From CAZXDS01 sp964639525 (lineage in GTDB: Bacteria > Bacteroidota > Ignavibacteria > Ignavibacteriales > Melioribacteraceae): a stretch of 14,607 nucleotides of DNA. The DNA is taken from assembly GCA_964639525.1 (NCBI GenBank), contig CAZXDS010000076.1, positions 1-14,607 of the forward strand. The letters run 5' to 3'. The first letter of the stretch is position 1, and each line of letters starts with the position of its first letter. Positions 7,081 through 14,607 of this stretch are shown one piece after another. A model generated the notes under the pieces. It was not told the origin of the DNA. It saw only the letters and a list, made by a program, of their open reading frames with translations, and made no database searches. The translations under genes were made by a program, and so were the position numbers.

Positions 7081-7557
7081 TTATTCCAGCCTTGCCGTTT
7101 CTTCTTCTGACAAAACTTTTTCAAGGTCTAAAAGTATTAGTAATCTATCTTCAAGTTTACCAACGGCTGTAATATAATCTGCATTAATTCCGGCAACCAT
7201 TTCCGGTGGCGGCTCTGTAATATTTCGGGGAATTCTAAGAACCTCACTAACTTCGTCAACAATAAAACCGACAGTTTTTCCGGAAAGTTCAACTACAACA
7301 ATTCGTGTGTTGTGATCGTGTTCTTTTCTCGACATATTTAAACGTGTTCGTAAATCAATTACCGGAATTATTCTGCCGCGCAAATTTACAACACCGTCAA
7401 CAAATTCGGGTGCATTAGGAACTGTTGTAATTTCCATCATCCTGTTTATTTCTTGCACTTTTAGTATATCAACGCCAAATTCCTCACTTCCGATTTTAAA
7501 ACTTACGAGTTGTAAGATATCGTCCAAATTTGCATTTTGTTCTTGAGTAGCACTCAT
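7081..7557 (-). CDS. cheW: Chemotaxis coupling protein CheW
   Basis: Cytoplasmic adaptor that links chemoreceptors to the histidine kinase CheA. The 158 residues cover a complete CheW domain of two SH3-like sub-barrels (about 15-150). The signature NLRGRIIPVIDLR (58-70) is followed by TRIVVVELSGKTVGFIVDEVSEVLRI (84-109), where the family binds receptor and kinase. The C-terminal part reads GKLEDRLLILLDLEKVL (133-149). AAGGAGAA (7563-7570) stands 5 bases before the ATG. The gene starts 17 bases after the mcp stop, so receptor and adaptor are made from one message and probably work together. CheA, CheY, CheR and CheB are not in the window and must be supplied elsewhere. A terminator follows. 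No truncation is seen. Confidence 0.96.
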   Translation of the reverse strand: MSATQEQNANLDDILQLVSFKIGSEEFGVDILKVQEINRMMEITTVPNAPEFVDGVVNLRGRIIPVIDLRTRLNMSRKEHDHNTRIVVVELSGKTVGFIVDEVSEVLRIPRNITEPPPEMVAGINADYITAVGKLEDRLLILLDLEKVLSEEETARLE

Positions 7558-7574
7558 TTTAGTTCTCCTTAAAT

Positions 7575-9815
7575 CTAATTTGAATTTAATAAATTTTCAT
7601 CTGATATATTTATATTATTCTTTCCATCATTAATCTTAAAATGGGAAGTAAGCTCCAGCAGATTTTCTGTTAACCGATTTAAATCCTCTGTAGCTTTAGC
7701 AACTTGCTGAATGCCCGATGAAGTTTCTTGAGAAACATTATTAATTGCTTCAACATTTTTACTAATTTCTTCAGCAGTTGCCGATTGCTCTTCGCCGGCA
7801 CTTGCTAGCTGTCTTATTTCATCCTGTGCTTTTGTTGTGGATTCTAAAATCTCATCTAACGCATCAGCTACATGTCCGGTAAGGTCCATTCCGTAATTCA
7901 CAACATTGTTAGCTGTTTCCATTGAAGTGCTGGCTTGTTTTGCATCAAGCTCTATAGCCTTAAGAATTTCTGCTATTTCTTTAGTTGTGCTCGTTGTTCT
8001 TTCAGCAAGTTTTCTAACCTCATCTGCCACAACTGCAAAGCCTCGACCTTGTTCCCCTGCACGTGCAGCTTCTATTGCAGCATTAAGAGCAAGAAGATTT
8101 GTTTGATCTGCAATTTCATCAATAGCTTTTGCCATTTCGCCAATTTTATCAGTCTTACCGATTAATGCACTTATAGAAGCACCGACTTCCTGAGTTGAAC
8201 TGACAATGCCTTCCATACCGCGTTTGCTCTCATCAATTTTATCAGCACCGTTTTTAGCTTTCTGCCAAGCTTCATTTGCATATTCGGCGGCATTGCTTGC
8301 ATTCTGCGTAGTCTCCATAATTGTACGGGTCATTTCTTCAATTGCAGCGGCAACGTCAGATGTTTGTGCACTTTGTTCGGCAGCACCGGCAGCCATTTCT
8401 TCAGTGCTTGATGAAATTTGTGTGCTCGCACTTGCGGTTGCTTGGGTTGCGCCTGTTACATCAATAATAATTTTTTTGATATTGCTAACAGTTCTATTAA
8501 ATCCGTCAAACAATTTTTTTATTGCAAGATTATCATTGCTTTGTGAAACGTGAACAGTAAGATCGCCTTCGGCTAGATTATCCATTTCAATCAATAATTT
8601 TTCAACATTAGTTTCCAATATTTTTTGATTTTTTTCTATTTGTTCTTTTTGACTTACCGCTTCCATTTCGGAAGCCATAACTTTAGTGCTCTGTTGCTCA
8701 ATATCACTAACCAATTTTTTTATGTTGGTTCTCATTTTCAAAAGAACTTTAGCTAAGTTTCCAATTTCGTCCGATTTATTCAAATCTAATTCGGTATCAT
8801 AATTTCCATCTGAAATTTCTTCAGCAAATTTTACCGTCTTATCCAATGGCTTTGTTATTATTTTATGTAATAGAATAACTAAAATTATTGTAACTACAAA
8901 AATTATTAATAGTATGAATAAAAGAGTCATTTTTAAGGACTTGTTTATTTCAAATATATCACTTGAAATATTTTTAATTAATGTAATATAACCTATTGGA
9001 GTATTTGCATAATCTTTTAATGGAAAAGAGAAAATTGCCAATGTTTCTCCATTATTTTCTACCTGTTTGATACCTGAGTTGTATGTGAGACTTTTTAGCA
9101 AATCATTATCTTTATTATTTGAACTTGAATAATAAATAATATTACCATTAACAATATCAGATGGTTTATTTTTAAATCTCCGGGCATTCTTAAATACATT
9201 ATCCTTTATTCCTATTGCATAATCTAATTTTGATGCTCCCGAGATATTTTTAAGAATTTTCGAAATGCTTCCGCCAAATTCTACAGTTCCAATTTCTTTT
9301 CCGTTATATGAGATAGGATAAACAACCCGTAACCCTGGCCCGCCTCTGCCGACTTCGATACCGGCAACAACCTGATTTGTTTTGTTGGCAGTTACAACAG
9401 TGTTTCGGAAGCCGGATAAATCATCACCGTATTTTTGAGGTTTATGCAAACGTAAAAATGAAATAGCCGGAGGTAAATGGAATTGAAATTGTGCTATGTT
9501 ATAGTCCGGTTTTAGCTTGTAACGGAAAAGTGGCAAAAGTAAGTCTTTTAATTCCTTTCTTTTTTGTTCTGCAAATAATTTTGAAATTTGCGGATTACTT
9601 AACATGGTTGCAATTGACATTTCCAAATTATTTTTTTGAGAATTCACTTGGTCTATAAAAGAGATCTGAAATGTTTGAAATTGCGATTCTAATTTGTTAT
9701 TTAACTGGGAAACGGAATCAGTATAAAAAATATATAAAATTCCAAATGTTATTAATATTATCCCCAAAAAAAATATTAAAATTAGTTTAGTCCGGATTGA
9801 ATTAAGGACTTTCAT
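7575..9815 (-). CDS. Methyl-accepting chemotaxis protein with periplasmic double-Cache-like sensor
   Basis: Inner-membrane chemoreceptor of 746 residues. TM1 spans about 10-31 and TM2 about 296-318, bounding a periplasmic sensor of about 260 residues. The stretch QFHLPPAISFLRLHKPQKYGDD (111-132) and AGIEVGRGGPGLRVVYPI (151-168) resemble dCache_3-type sensors. A HAMP domain follows (about 319-371), then a coiled-coil linker and a second HAMP-like segment (about 398-452, with AEGDLTV). The signalling domain (about 455-725) has the invariant hairpin tip DQTNLLALNAAIEAARAGEQGRGFAVVADEVRKLAERT split across 570-607, which binds CheA and CheW. Glu/Gln-rich stretches such as SSSTEEMAAGAAEQS flank it as likely methylation sites. 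There is no CheR-tethering pentapeptide at the C-terminus. AGGAGA (9821-9826) lies 5 bases before the ATG. It is first in the mcp-cheW operon. The ligand is unknown; dCache_3 sensors cannot be assigned from sequence alone. Confidence 0.94.
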   Translation of the reverse strand: MKVLNSIRTKLILIFFLGIILITFGILYIFYTDSVSQLNNKLESQFQTFQISFIDQVNSQKNNLEMSIATMLSNPQISKLFAEQKRKELKDLLLPLFRYKLKPDYNIAQFQFHLPPAISFLRLHKPQKYGDDLSGFRNTVVTANKTNQVVAGIEVGRGGPGLRVVYPISYNGKEIGTVEFGGSISKILKNISGASKLDYAIGIKDNVFKNARRFKNKPSDIVNGNIIYYSSSNNKDNDLLKSLTYNSGIKQVENNGETLAIFSFPLKDYANTPIGYITLIKNISSDIFEINKSLKMTLLFILLIIFVVTIILVILLHKIITKPLDKTVKFAEEISDGNYDTELDLNKSDEIGNLAKVLLKMRTNIKKLVSDIEQQSTKVMASEMEAVSQKEQIEKNQKILETNVEKLLIEMDNLAEGDLTVHVSQSNDNLAIKKLFDGFNRTVSNIKKIIIDVTGATQATASASTQISSSTEEMAAGAAEQSAQTSDVAAAIEEMTRTIMETTQNASNAAEYANEAWQKAKNGADKIDESKRGMEGIVSSTQEVGASISALIGKTDKIGEMAKAIDEIADQTNLLALNAAIEAARAGEQGRGFAVVADEVRKLAERTTSTTKEIAEILKAIELDAKQASTSMETANNVVNYGMDLTGHVADALDEILESTTKAQDEIRQLASAGEEQSATAEEISKNVEAINNVSQETSSGIQQVAKATEDLNRLTENLLELTSHFKINDGKNNINISDENLLNSN

Positions 9816-10151
9816 TTTTGTCTCCTATTTATGTAATGCGACTTTCTAATGATTGATTATCGAAAGAATTTTCCGTTTTTAAAGTCTCAAACAAGAATTG
9901 TTCGATTATTTTTTATAATGAAAGAGCATTTACTTCGCAGAAAATATAAAAAAGAAAAAAAGACCGGTTTATCAAATATTTTTTTTTGATATTCCTTTCA
10001 ATTAAATTAATTTACACTAACAAAAATTATTTATTATTAATATGAATTTTATAAATACAATTTTTACTTCATTTCTAAGTTCTACTATTACTACGCTAAA
10101 ACTACATTTACATAATTCGATTTACAATAACTCATACACAGGAGGAAATTA
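9816..10151. other. Divergent promoter region between mcp and sdhC
   Basis: Very AT-rich 336-base gap that must carry promoters for both flanking operons. No coding region is seen. It holds an AT-rich inverted repeat, TATCAAA (9970-9976) with TTTGATA (9985-9991), that could be an operator but may be chance in such sequence. A TATAAT is visible at about 9915, but without a properly spaced -35 element. I could not assign specific promoters. Confidence 0.5.
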
Positions 10152-10817
10152 ATGGGCTGGGTTTCAGAAAGCTTAAACTCGTCTATCGGTAAAAAGTTTA
10201 TAATGGCTTTAACCGGTACGCTACTTATGTTGTTTTTATTAGTTCATCTCATAGGTAACATTCTGCTTTATTTTGGTCCGGATGCCTTTAACACTTATGT
10301 AGGAATACTTGATAGTGTTAAACCGTTGATAAGAGTAGTAGAAATTATTCTATTAATAATTTTCATCTATCACATTTTTAATGGTATCAGGCTTTGGCTT
10401 GAGAATAGAAAAGCAAATCCAACAAAATATGCCGTAAATGTTATTCGCCAAAACACCGATGTATCTTCAAGGTCGATGATAATTACCGGTAGTTTCGTAT
10501 TGCTATTTTTAATCATTCACTTAATAACATTTTGGGCGAAATTTAACTTTTCGGAAAAACTTAAGGAAAGCGAAAATTTTTATGGTTTCGTAACAACGGC
10601 GTTCAAAGATCCGTTATTTGCCGGTGTGTATTTTGTAGCAATGATTTTTCTCGGTTACCATTTGAACCATGCTTTTCAGAGTGCATTTCAAACCTTTGGG
10701 TGGAACAGCCGTAAATATGGTGAATTTGTTAAAAAACTGGGCTTTTGGTATGCGGTAATTGTTTCTGCTGTTTTCGCCTCTATTCCACTTTACTTTTTTT
10801 TAATGGGAGGTAAATAA
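10152..10817 (+). CDS. sdhC: Succinate dehydrogenase / fumarate reductase cytochrome b558 subunit
   Basis: Integral inner-membrane subunit that anchors the SdhAB dimer and exchanges electrons with quinone through heme b. The 221 residues have five predicted transmembrane helices, at about 14-38, 58-82, 110-130, 154-178 and 196-218. This is the architecture of the single-polypeptide, diheme (class B) anchors of Wolinella, Bacillus and Bacteroidota. Candidate axial heme ligands are His32, His74, His123 and His170, one in each of the first four helices. AGGAGG (10140-10145) stands 6 bases before the ATG. It is first in the sdhCAB operon; the sdhA start follows the stop after a single base. Whether the enzyme works as succinate oxidase or menaquinol-dependent fumarate reductase cannot be decided from sequence. 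Confidence 0.95.
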   Translation: MGWVSESLNSSIGKKFIMALTGTLLMLFLLVHLIGNILLYFGPDAFNTYVGILDSVKPLIRVVEIILLIIFIYHIFNGIRLWLENRKANPTKYAVNVIRQNTDVSSRSMIITGSFVLLFLIIHLITFWAKFNFSEKLKESENFYGFVTTAFKDPLFAGVYFVAMIFLGYHLNHAFQSAFQTFGWNSRKYGEFVKKLGFWYAVIVSAVFASIPLYFFLMGGK

Positions 10818-10818
10818 G

Positions 10819-12726
10819 ATGATATTAAATTCAAACGTACCGGAAGGAACTCTTGCCGATAAATGGAACAACCATAAATTCAGCATGAAAGTTGTAAACC
10901 CTTCCAATAAAAGAAAATTCGAGATTATTATTATTGGTTCGGGACTCGCCGGTGCATCGGCAGCTGCAACAATGGGCGAGTTAGGATACAAAGTAAAAGT
11001 TTTTACTTTTCACGATTCAACACGTCGTGCACATTCAATTGCTGCACAAGGCGGAATTAATGCTGCTAAAAATTATCAAAATGATGCCGACTCTGTTTAC
11101 AGATTATTTTACGATACTATAAAAGGCGGTGATTTTCGCGGGCGTGAAGCTAACACTTGGCGTCTTGCCGAAGTAAGCAATAACATTATCGATCAGTGTG
11201 TTGCACAAGGTGTTCCTTTTGCCCGTGAATATGGCGGAACGCTGGCTACACGTTCGTTCGGCGGTGCTCAAGTATCCCGAACATTTTACTCACGCGGAGA
11301 AACAGGGCAGCAATTATTGCTTGGTGCATATAGTTCCATGAATCGTCAAGTAGCACTTGGTAATGTTGAATTATTTACGAGAAGAGAATTCCTTGATGTT
11401 GTTACAGTTGATGGACGTGCACAGGGAATTGTTGTTCGTAACTTACTAACCGGCGAACTGGAAAGACATTCTGCTCAAGCTGTTGTTATGGCATCAGGCG
11501 GATATATGAATGTTTACTATCTTTCAACAAATGCAATGAACTCAAATGCCACGGCAGCTTGGCGTGCACATAAGCGAGGCGCTGCATTTGCTAATCCGTG
11601 CTATACACAAATTCATCCTACTTGTCTTCCCGTTCATGGTGAAGGACAATCGAAGCTTGTTCTTATGAGCGAAAGTTTAAGGAATGACGGTAGAATTTGG
11701 GTGCCTAAAAAAGAAGGCGATCACCGTCCTCCTGAACAGATTCCGGAAGATGAAAGAGATTATTATCTTGAAAGAAAATACCCTGCATTTGGGAATCTTG
11801 TTCCGCGTGATGTTGCATCGCGTAATGCAATGTATGTTTGCAATGAAGGTCGTGGTGTTAATGGCGGACGTGCAGTTTATCTTGATTTTGAAGACGCATT
11901 TAGCAGAATAGGAAAAGACGGTGTTAAGGATAAATACGGTAATTTATTTGAAATGTATAACAATATTACCGGCGTTGATCCTTATCAAATACCGATGCAG
12001 ATTTATCCCGCTCCTCACTACTCAATGGGAGGTGTTTGGGTTGATTATAATTTAATGAGTTCAATCCCCGGTCTATTTGTACTTGGCGAAGCAAACTTTT
12101 CCGATCATGGTGCAAACAGGCTCGGTGCAAGTGCATTGATGCAGGGTTTATCGGATGGTTATTTTGTTATTCCATATACAATTGGAAATTACCTTACTAC
12201 TGAAAAACCTGAAAAGGTTGATGCTGATGGTTCTGATTTTAAAGAAGCTGAAAAAAATGTTGATGATAACATTAAAAAACTTCTTTCGCTTAATGGAACA
12301 CAGCCGGTTGATGAAATTCATAAACGACTTGGTCATATTTTAATTGATAAAGTTGGAATGTCGAGAACAGAAGAAGGCTTGAATACTGCAATTAAAGAAA
12401 TTTCAGACCTGCGGGATGAATTTTGGTCAGATGCTAAAGTTGTTGGTAAAGCCGACGAACTTAATCAAACATTGGAAAGAGCCGGAAGAGTAGCAGATTT
12501 TCTTGAGCTCGGTGAATTAATGGCAAAAGATGCTCTTAACAGAAACGAATCTTGCGGTGCTCACTTCAGAGAAGAATACCAAACACCGGAAGGCGAAGCT
12601 TTAAGAAATGATGAAGACTATGCCTATGTGGCTGCTTGGGAATTCAAAAAAGTTGGTGAATGGGAACTCCATAAGGAAGACCTTAAATTTGAGAATGTGA
12701 AACTTAGCACAAGGAGTTATAAATAA
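10819..12726 (+). CDS. sdhA: Succinate dehydrogenase / fumarate reductase flavoprotein subunit
   Basis: Catalytic subunit that oxidises succinate to fumarate (or the reverse) with covalently bound FAD, on the cytoplasmic face of the inner membrane. The 635 residues start with a short extension, then the FAD-binding GSGLAGASAA (40-49). RRAHSIAAQGGINAA (69-83) contains the FAD-linking His72. Active-site motifs include HPTCLP (266-271), PRDVASR (329-335) with catalytic Arg330, and HYSMGG (400-405). The GLFVLGEANFSDHGANRLGA segment (418-437) lines the flavin site. A helical C-terminal domain (about 490-635) follows. The length matches the Bacteroidota/epsilon class B enzymes. GGGAGG (10805-10810) lies 8 bases before the ATG. 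The sdhB ATG overlaps its stop by one base. All catalytic residues checked are present. Confidence 0.97.
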   Translation: MILNSNVPEGTLADKWNNHKFSMKVVNPSNKRKFEIIIIGSGLAGASAAATMGELGYKVKVFTFHDSTRRAHSIAAQGGINAAKNYQNDADSVYRLFYDTIKGGDFRGREANTWRLAEVSNNIIDQCVAQGVPFAREYGGTLATRSFGGAQVSRTFYSRGETGQQLLLGAYSSMNRQVALGNVELFTRREFLDVVTVDGRAQGIVVRNLLTGELERHSAQAVVMASGGYMNVYYLSTNAMNSNATAAWRAHKRGAAFANPCYTQIHPTCLPVHGEGQSKLVLMSESLRNDGRIWVPKKEGDHRPPEQIPEDERDYYLERKYPAFGNLVPRDVASRNAMYVCNEGRGVNGGRAVYLDFEDAFSRIGKDGVKDKYGNLFEMYNNITGVDPYQIPMQIYPAPHYSMGGVWVDYNLMSSIPGLFVLGEANFSDHGANRLGASALMQGLSDGYFVIPYTIGNYLTTEKPEKVDADGSDFKEAEKNVDDNIKKLLSLNGTQPVDEIHKRLGHILIDKVGMSRTEEGLNTAIKEISDLRDEFWSDAKVVGKADELNQTLERAGRVADFLELGELMAKDALNRNESCGAHFREEYQTPEGEALRNDEDYAYVAAWEFKKVGEWELHKEDLKFENVKLSTRSYK

Positions 12727-13499
12727 TGAGTGGAGATAATAACTTAAATATAACGTTGAAAATCTGGCGGCAGGAAACACCGGCAGCAAAAGGTAATTTT
12801 GAGGATTTCAATGTATCCGTTTCTCCCGATGCTTCAATTCTTGAAATGCTGGATGAATTGAATAATTCCCTTGAAAAGGATGGAAAACGTCCTATTGCAT
12901 TTGAAAGTGACTGCCGCGAAGGAATTTGCGGAACTTGCGGTATTGCAATTAATGGACATCCACACGGACCGCTTCCAAAACAAGCTACCTGTCAATTGCA
13001 CATGCGTAATTTTCATAGCGGCGAAGTAATTTATCTTGAGCCGATGAGAGCTACACCATTTCCTGTTATTAAGGATTTGATTGTTGACCGTTCGGCAATG
13101 GATAAAATTCAGCAATCCGGAGCTTTTGTTTCATTTAATACCGGAAGTGCTCCCGATGCAAATGCGATTCCTATTTCTAAGGAAATGGCAGATGCCTCGT
13201 TGGATGCTGCGGAATGTATTGGTTGCGGTGCTTGTGTAGCTACCTGTAAAAACTCTTCGGCAATGTTGTTTGTTGGTGCAAAGGTTTCTCAATTTGCGTT
13301 GCTTCCACAGGGACAGCCCGAAAGATACGATCGTGTTCACGATATGGTTGTTGCGATGGACGAAGCAGGTTTTGGTAGTTGTACAAACACTTACGCTTGC
13401 GAAGCTGAATGTCCGAAAGGAATTTCAGTTTTAAACATTGCGAGAATGAATAGAGATTTTATTATTGCAACATTAAAATCTAAAGCAACTGAAGCGTGA
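12726..13499 (+). CDS. sdhB: Succinate dehydrogenase / fumarate reductase iron-sulfur subunit
   Basis: Electron-transfer subunit that carries electrons between the SdhA flavin and the SdhC hemes. The 257 residues contain the full set of cluster ligands. The [2Fe-2S] cluster in the N-terminal ferredoxin domain uses Cys63, Cys68, Cys71 and Cys89. By family pattern the [4Fe-4S] uses Cys164, Cys167, Cys170 and Cys229, and the [3Fe-4S] uses Cys174, Cys219 and Cys225. The motif CIGCGACVATCK (164-175) is intact. The ATG overlaps the sdhA stop by one base (TAATG), and AAGGAG (12711-12716) precedes it. The gene ends the operon, followed by a strong hairpin terminator. Together with SdhC and SdhA it completes respiratory complex II. 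Confidence 0.97.
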   Translation: MSGDNNLNITLKIWRQETPAAKGNFEDFNVSVSPDASILEMLDELNNSLEKDGKRPIAFESDCREGICGTCGIAINGHPHGPLPKQATCQLHMRNFHSGEVIYLEPMRATPFPVIKDLIVDRSAMDKIQQSGAFVSFNTGSAPDANAIPISKEMADASLDAAECIGCGACVATCKNSSAMLFVGAKVSQFALLPQGQPERYDRVHDMVVAMDEAGFGSCTNTYACEAECPKGISVLNIARMNRDFIIATLKSKATEA

Positions 13500-13525
13500 A
13501 AAAATATACTTTGGTAAGTATAAAT

Positions 13526-13558
13526 CCCGATTACTCTTTCGAGTAATCGGGGTTTTTT
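13526..13558 (+). terminator. Rho-independent terminator of the sdhCAB operon
   Basis: A perfect 11-bp stem CCCGATTACTC (13526-13536)/GAGTAATCGGG (13541-13551) with a TTTC loop, followed by GTTTTTT. Weak A-T pairs extend the stem outward. It stands between convergent genes and may block transcription from the other side too, though the T run favours the + direction. Confidence 0.95.
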
Positions 13559-13573
13559 ATTTGTTCAAAAAGA

Positions 13574-14607
13574 TTAAAATCCGAAGAAAATAGAAGCAGA
13601 AGCAGTGTTTGTTTTTGCTATTTTGTAATCAGCAGAAAGGTTTAAAATAAATAATTTAAAAGTCGCCCCGAGAGTAAAAGCAGTACTGTTAGCACCATCC
13701 AAATCAAATTCCAAATGTTGAGTTGTTGCTCCTGTTGGAGTATCGAAAGAGTAATCATATTTAACAGTTGTAGTCCCGGTTTCATTTGTCAGTCCTACAA
13801 AAGGAGAAACGGAAATTCCCATTCCAAAAGTTTTGCTTAAATAGATTCCATATTGAGTTGCGTTACTTTCAAAAACATCTCCAACTGTTAACTTCTGAGA
13901 GAAAAAGCCGAGAGAAATGTCAACCGGAAGCGGGTTATCAAACCAAATATTAGCATTGTGTAAAAATCCCCAACCAAAAAATGAAATTTTTCCCAAATCT
14001 TCAACAGTAACCGAAGGGAACCAACGAATTAAAGCTTTGGTTCCATAAACTGTACCGAGTCCAAATTGAATAGACCCAAAAGGAAGAGCTGAGTAATTAT
14101 TAAGCAAGCCTTTTACACCTGTCAGTTTTATAGTAGCGGCACCTATGTTTATATCTGGGTCACCGCCAAATGAAATGGACATATTTTCTTGGTCGGACCC
14201 AACAATTGTTGGTCCTGAAAAATCAACTGTATATTCTCGTAAAAGCATATGGTCTTTTAAAGATTGGTAAGCAGGATTTGAAGATGTTATTCCACTATTC
14301 GCAAGAATATCATCTACTTGGCTACCGGTAAATCTAAAGGAACCTGATGAATTAAATGTTTTTTGATCATCATTAAAAAACGAAGCAGCTGCCGATACTT
14401 TAACTGAAAGATCGAAACCAAGAATTGATGCGCTCGGAGCATTTGCAAACCATCCCGAGTTGAGATTGGAACTGAATGCTGAAATAACAGGTTGTACATA
14501 AGCCGTACCCGCCTGCTGACTTAAATTATTGACCGTCTCGTCAATATTTTGTGCGTACAATTGCTGAGAAAATAACCCGGCAATGATAAAAATAATTAGT
14601 AAAGAAG
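13574..14607 (-). CDS. Predicted outer-membrane beta-barrel protein, 5' end outside window
   Basis: Exported protein, visible from residues just after its start. The frame stays open to the right edge. The TTG at 14558-14560 is an internal Leu codon, not the start. Upstream of it the frame reads LLIIFIIAGLFSQQLYAQN, a signal peptide ending LYAQ, so only a few N-terminal residues are missing. About 325 mature residues alternate polar and hydrophobic positions in beta-strand fashion and end in SASIFFGF, with the terminal Phe of outer-membrane barrels. The early stretch YVQPVISAFSSNLNSGWF and ILGFDLSVKVSAA resembles the DUF6588-type proteins of Bacteroidota, from memory of that family. No enzymatic motif or plug domain is seen. 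Function unknown; a porin- or transporter-like role is possible. It converges on sdhB and shares the terminator region with it. Confidence 0.8.
   Translation of the reverse strand, partial: SLLIIFIIAGLFSQQLYAQNIDETVNNLSQQAGTAYVQPVISAFSSNLNSGWFANAPSASILGFDLSVKVSAAASFFNDDQKTFNSSGSFRFTGSQVDDILANSGITSSNPAYQSLKDHMLLREYTVDFSGPTIVGSDQENMSISFGGDPDINIGAATIKLTGVKGLLNNYSALPFGSIQFGLGTVYGTKALIRWFPSVTVEDLGKISFFGWGFLHNANIWFDNPLPVDISLGFFSQKLTVGDVFESNATQYGIYLSKTFGMGISVSPFVGLTNETGTTTVKYDYSFDTPTGATTQHLEFDLDGANSTAFTLGATFKLFILNLSADYKIAKTNTASASIFFGF

Noticed and set aside
7906..8553. Open frames on the + strand across the mcp gene
   Set aside because: They are antisense to the conserved signalling domain of the chemoreceptor, have low-complexity Ala/Ser/Cys composition and no ribosome binding sites.
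818..9905. AATTGTTCGAT shared by the leader before 907 and the mcp-sdhC gap (about 9895)
   Set aside because: An 11-base match is expected many times by chance in an AT-rich window of this size, and the flanks do not align well.
14558..14560. TTG as the start of the last - strand gene
   Set aside because: The frame continues upstream to the window edge and encodes a hydrophobic signal peptide ending LYAQ, so TTG is an internal Leu codon.

Overview
This AT-rich window has a Gram-negative gene set and most likely comes from the Bacteroidota/Chlorobi-Ignavibacteria group. The pointers are: outer-membrane barrels ending in Phe, a TonB-dependent receptor with an N-terminal carboxypeptidase-regulatory-like domain, a three-subunit cytochrome-b558-type succinate dehydrogenase, and an MCP/CheW pair. 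Good Shine-Dalgarno sequences precede most genes, which fits Ignavibacteria better than classical Bacteroidetes. No 16S or marker gene is present, so the placement is inference.

Layout on the + strand: the 3' part of thioredoxin reductase (1-558) with a terminator; a leader containing a terminator-like hairpin; a saccharopine dehydrogenase (glutamate-forming, Lys9-like) gene whose best start is 907; a hairpin terminator; then a clear cobalamin riboswitch (about 2356-2511, with a probable P13 kissing-loop hairpin to 2546). The riboswitch is followed by a TonB-dependent receptor (2675-4831) and a beta-propeller lipoprotein (4831-5889) that overlap by one base. These last two look like a BtuB/BtuG pair: an outer-membrane B12 channel and a surface B12-capturing lipoprotein, switched off when cobalamin is plentiful. 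The inner-membrane BtuFCD transporter is not in the window. A 13-bp perfect palindrome of the GTAGAGAC type lies just after it.

On the - strand follow a protein with a C-terminal J domain (5965-6945) and a two-gene sensory operon, transcribed mcp then cheW (9815 down to 7081), with a terminator after cheW. A 336-base AT-rich gap separates mcp from the divergent + strand operon sdhC-sdhA-sdhB (10152-13499). Its genes are separated by one base or overlap by one base, and it ends at a strong hairpin terminator. The window closes with a - strand predicted outer-membrane protein whose signal peptide can be read at the right edge but whose start codon lies outside.

The most interesting item is the riboswitch-BtuB-BtuG operon. 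BtuG has been characterised in gut Bacteroides; here a compact version seems to occur in an organism that looks environmental. I saw no CRISPR array, tRNA, rRNA, transposase or phage gene.
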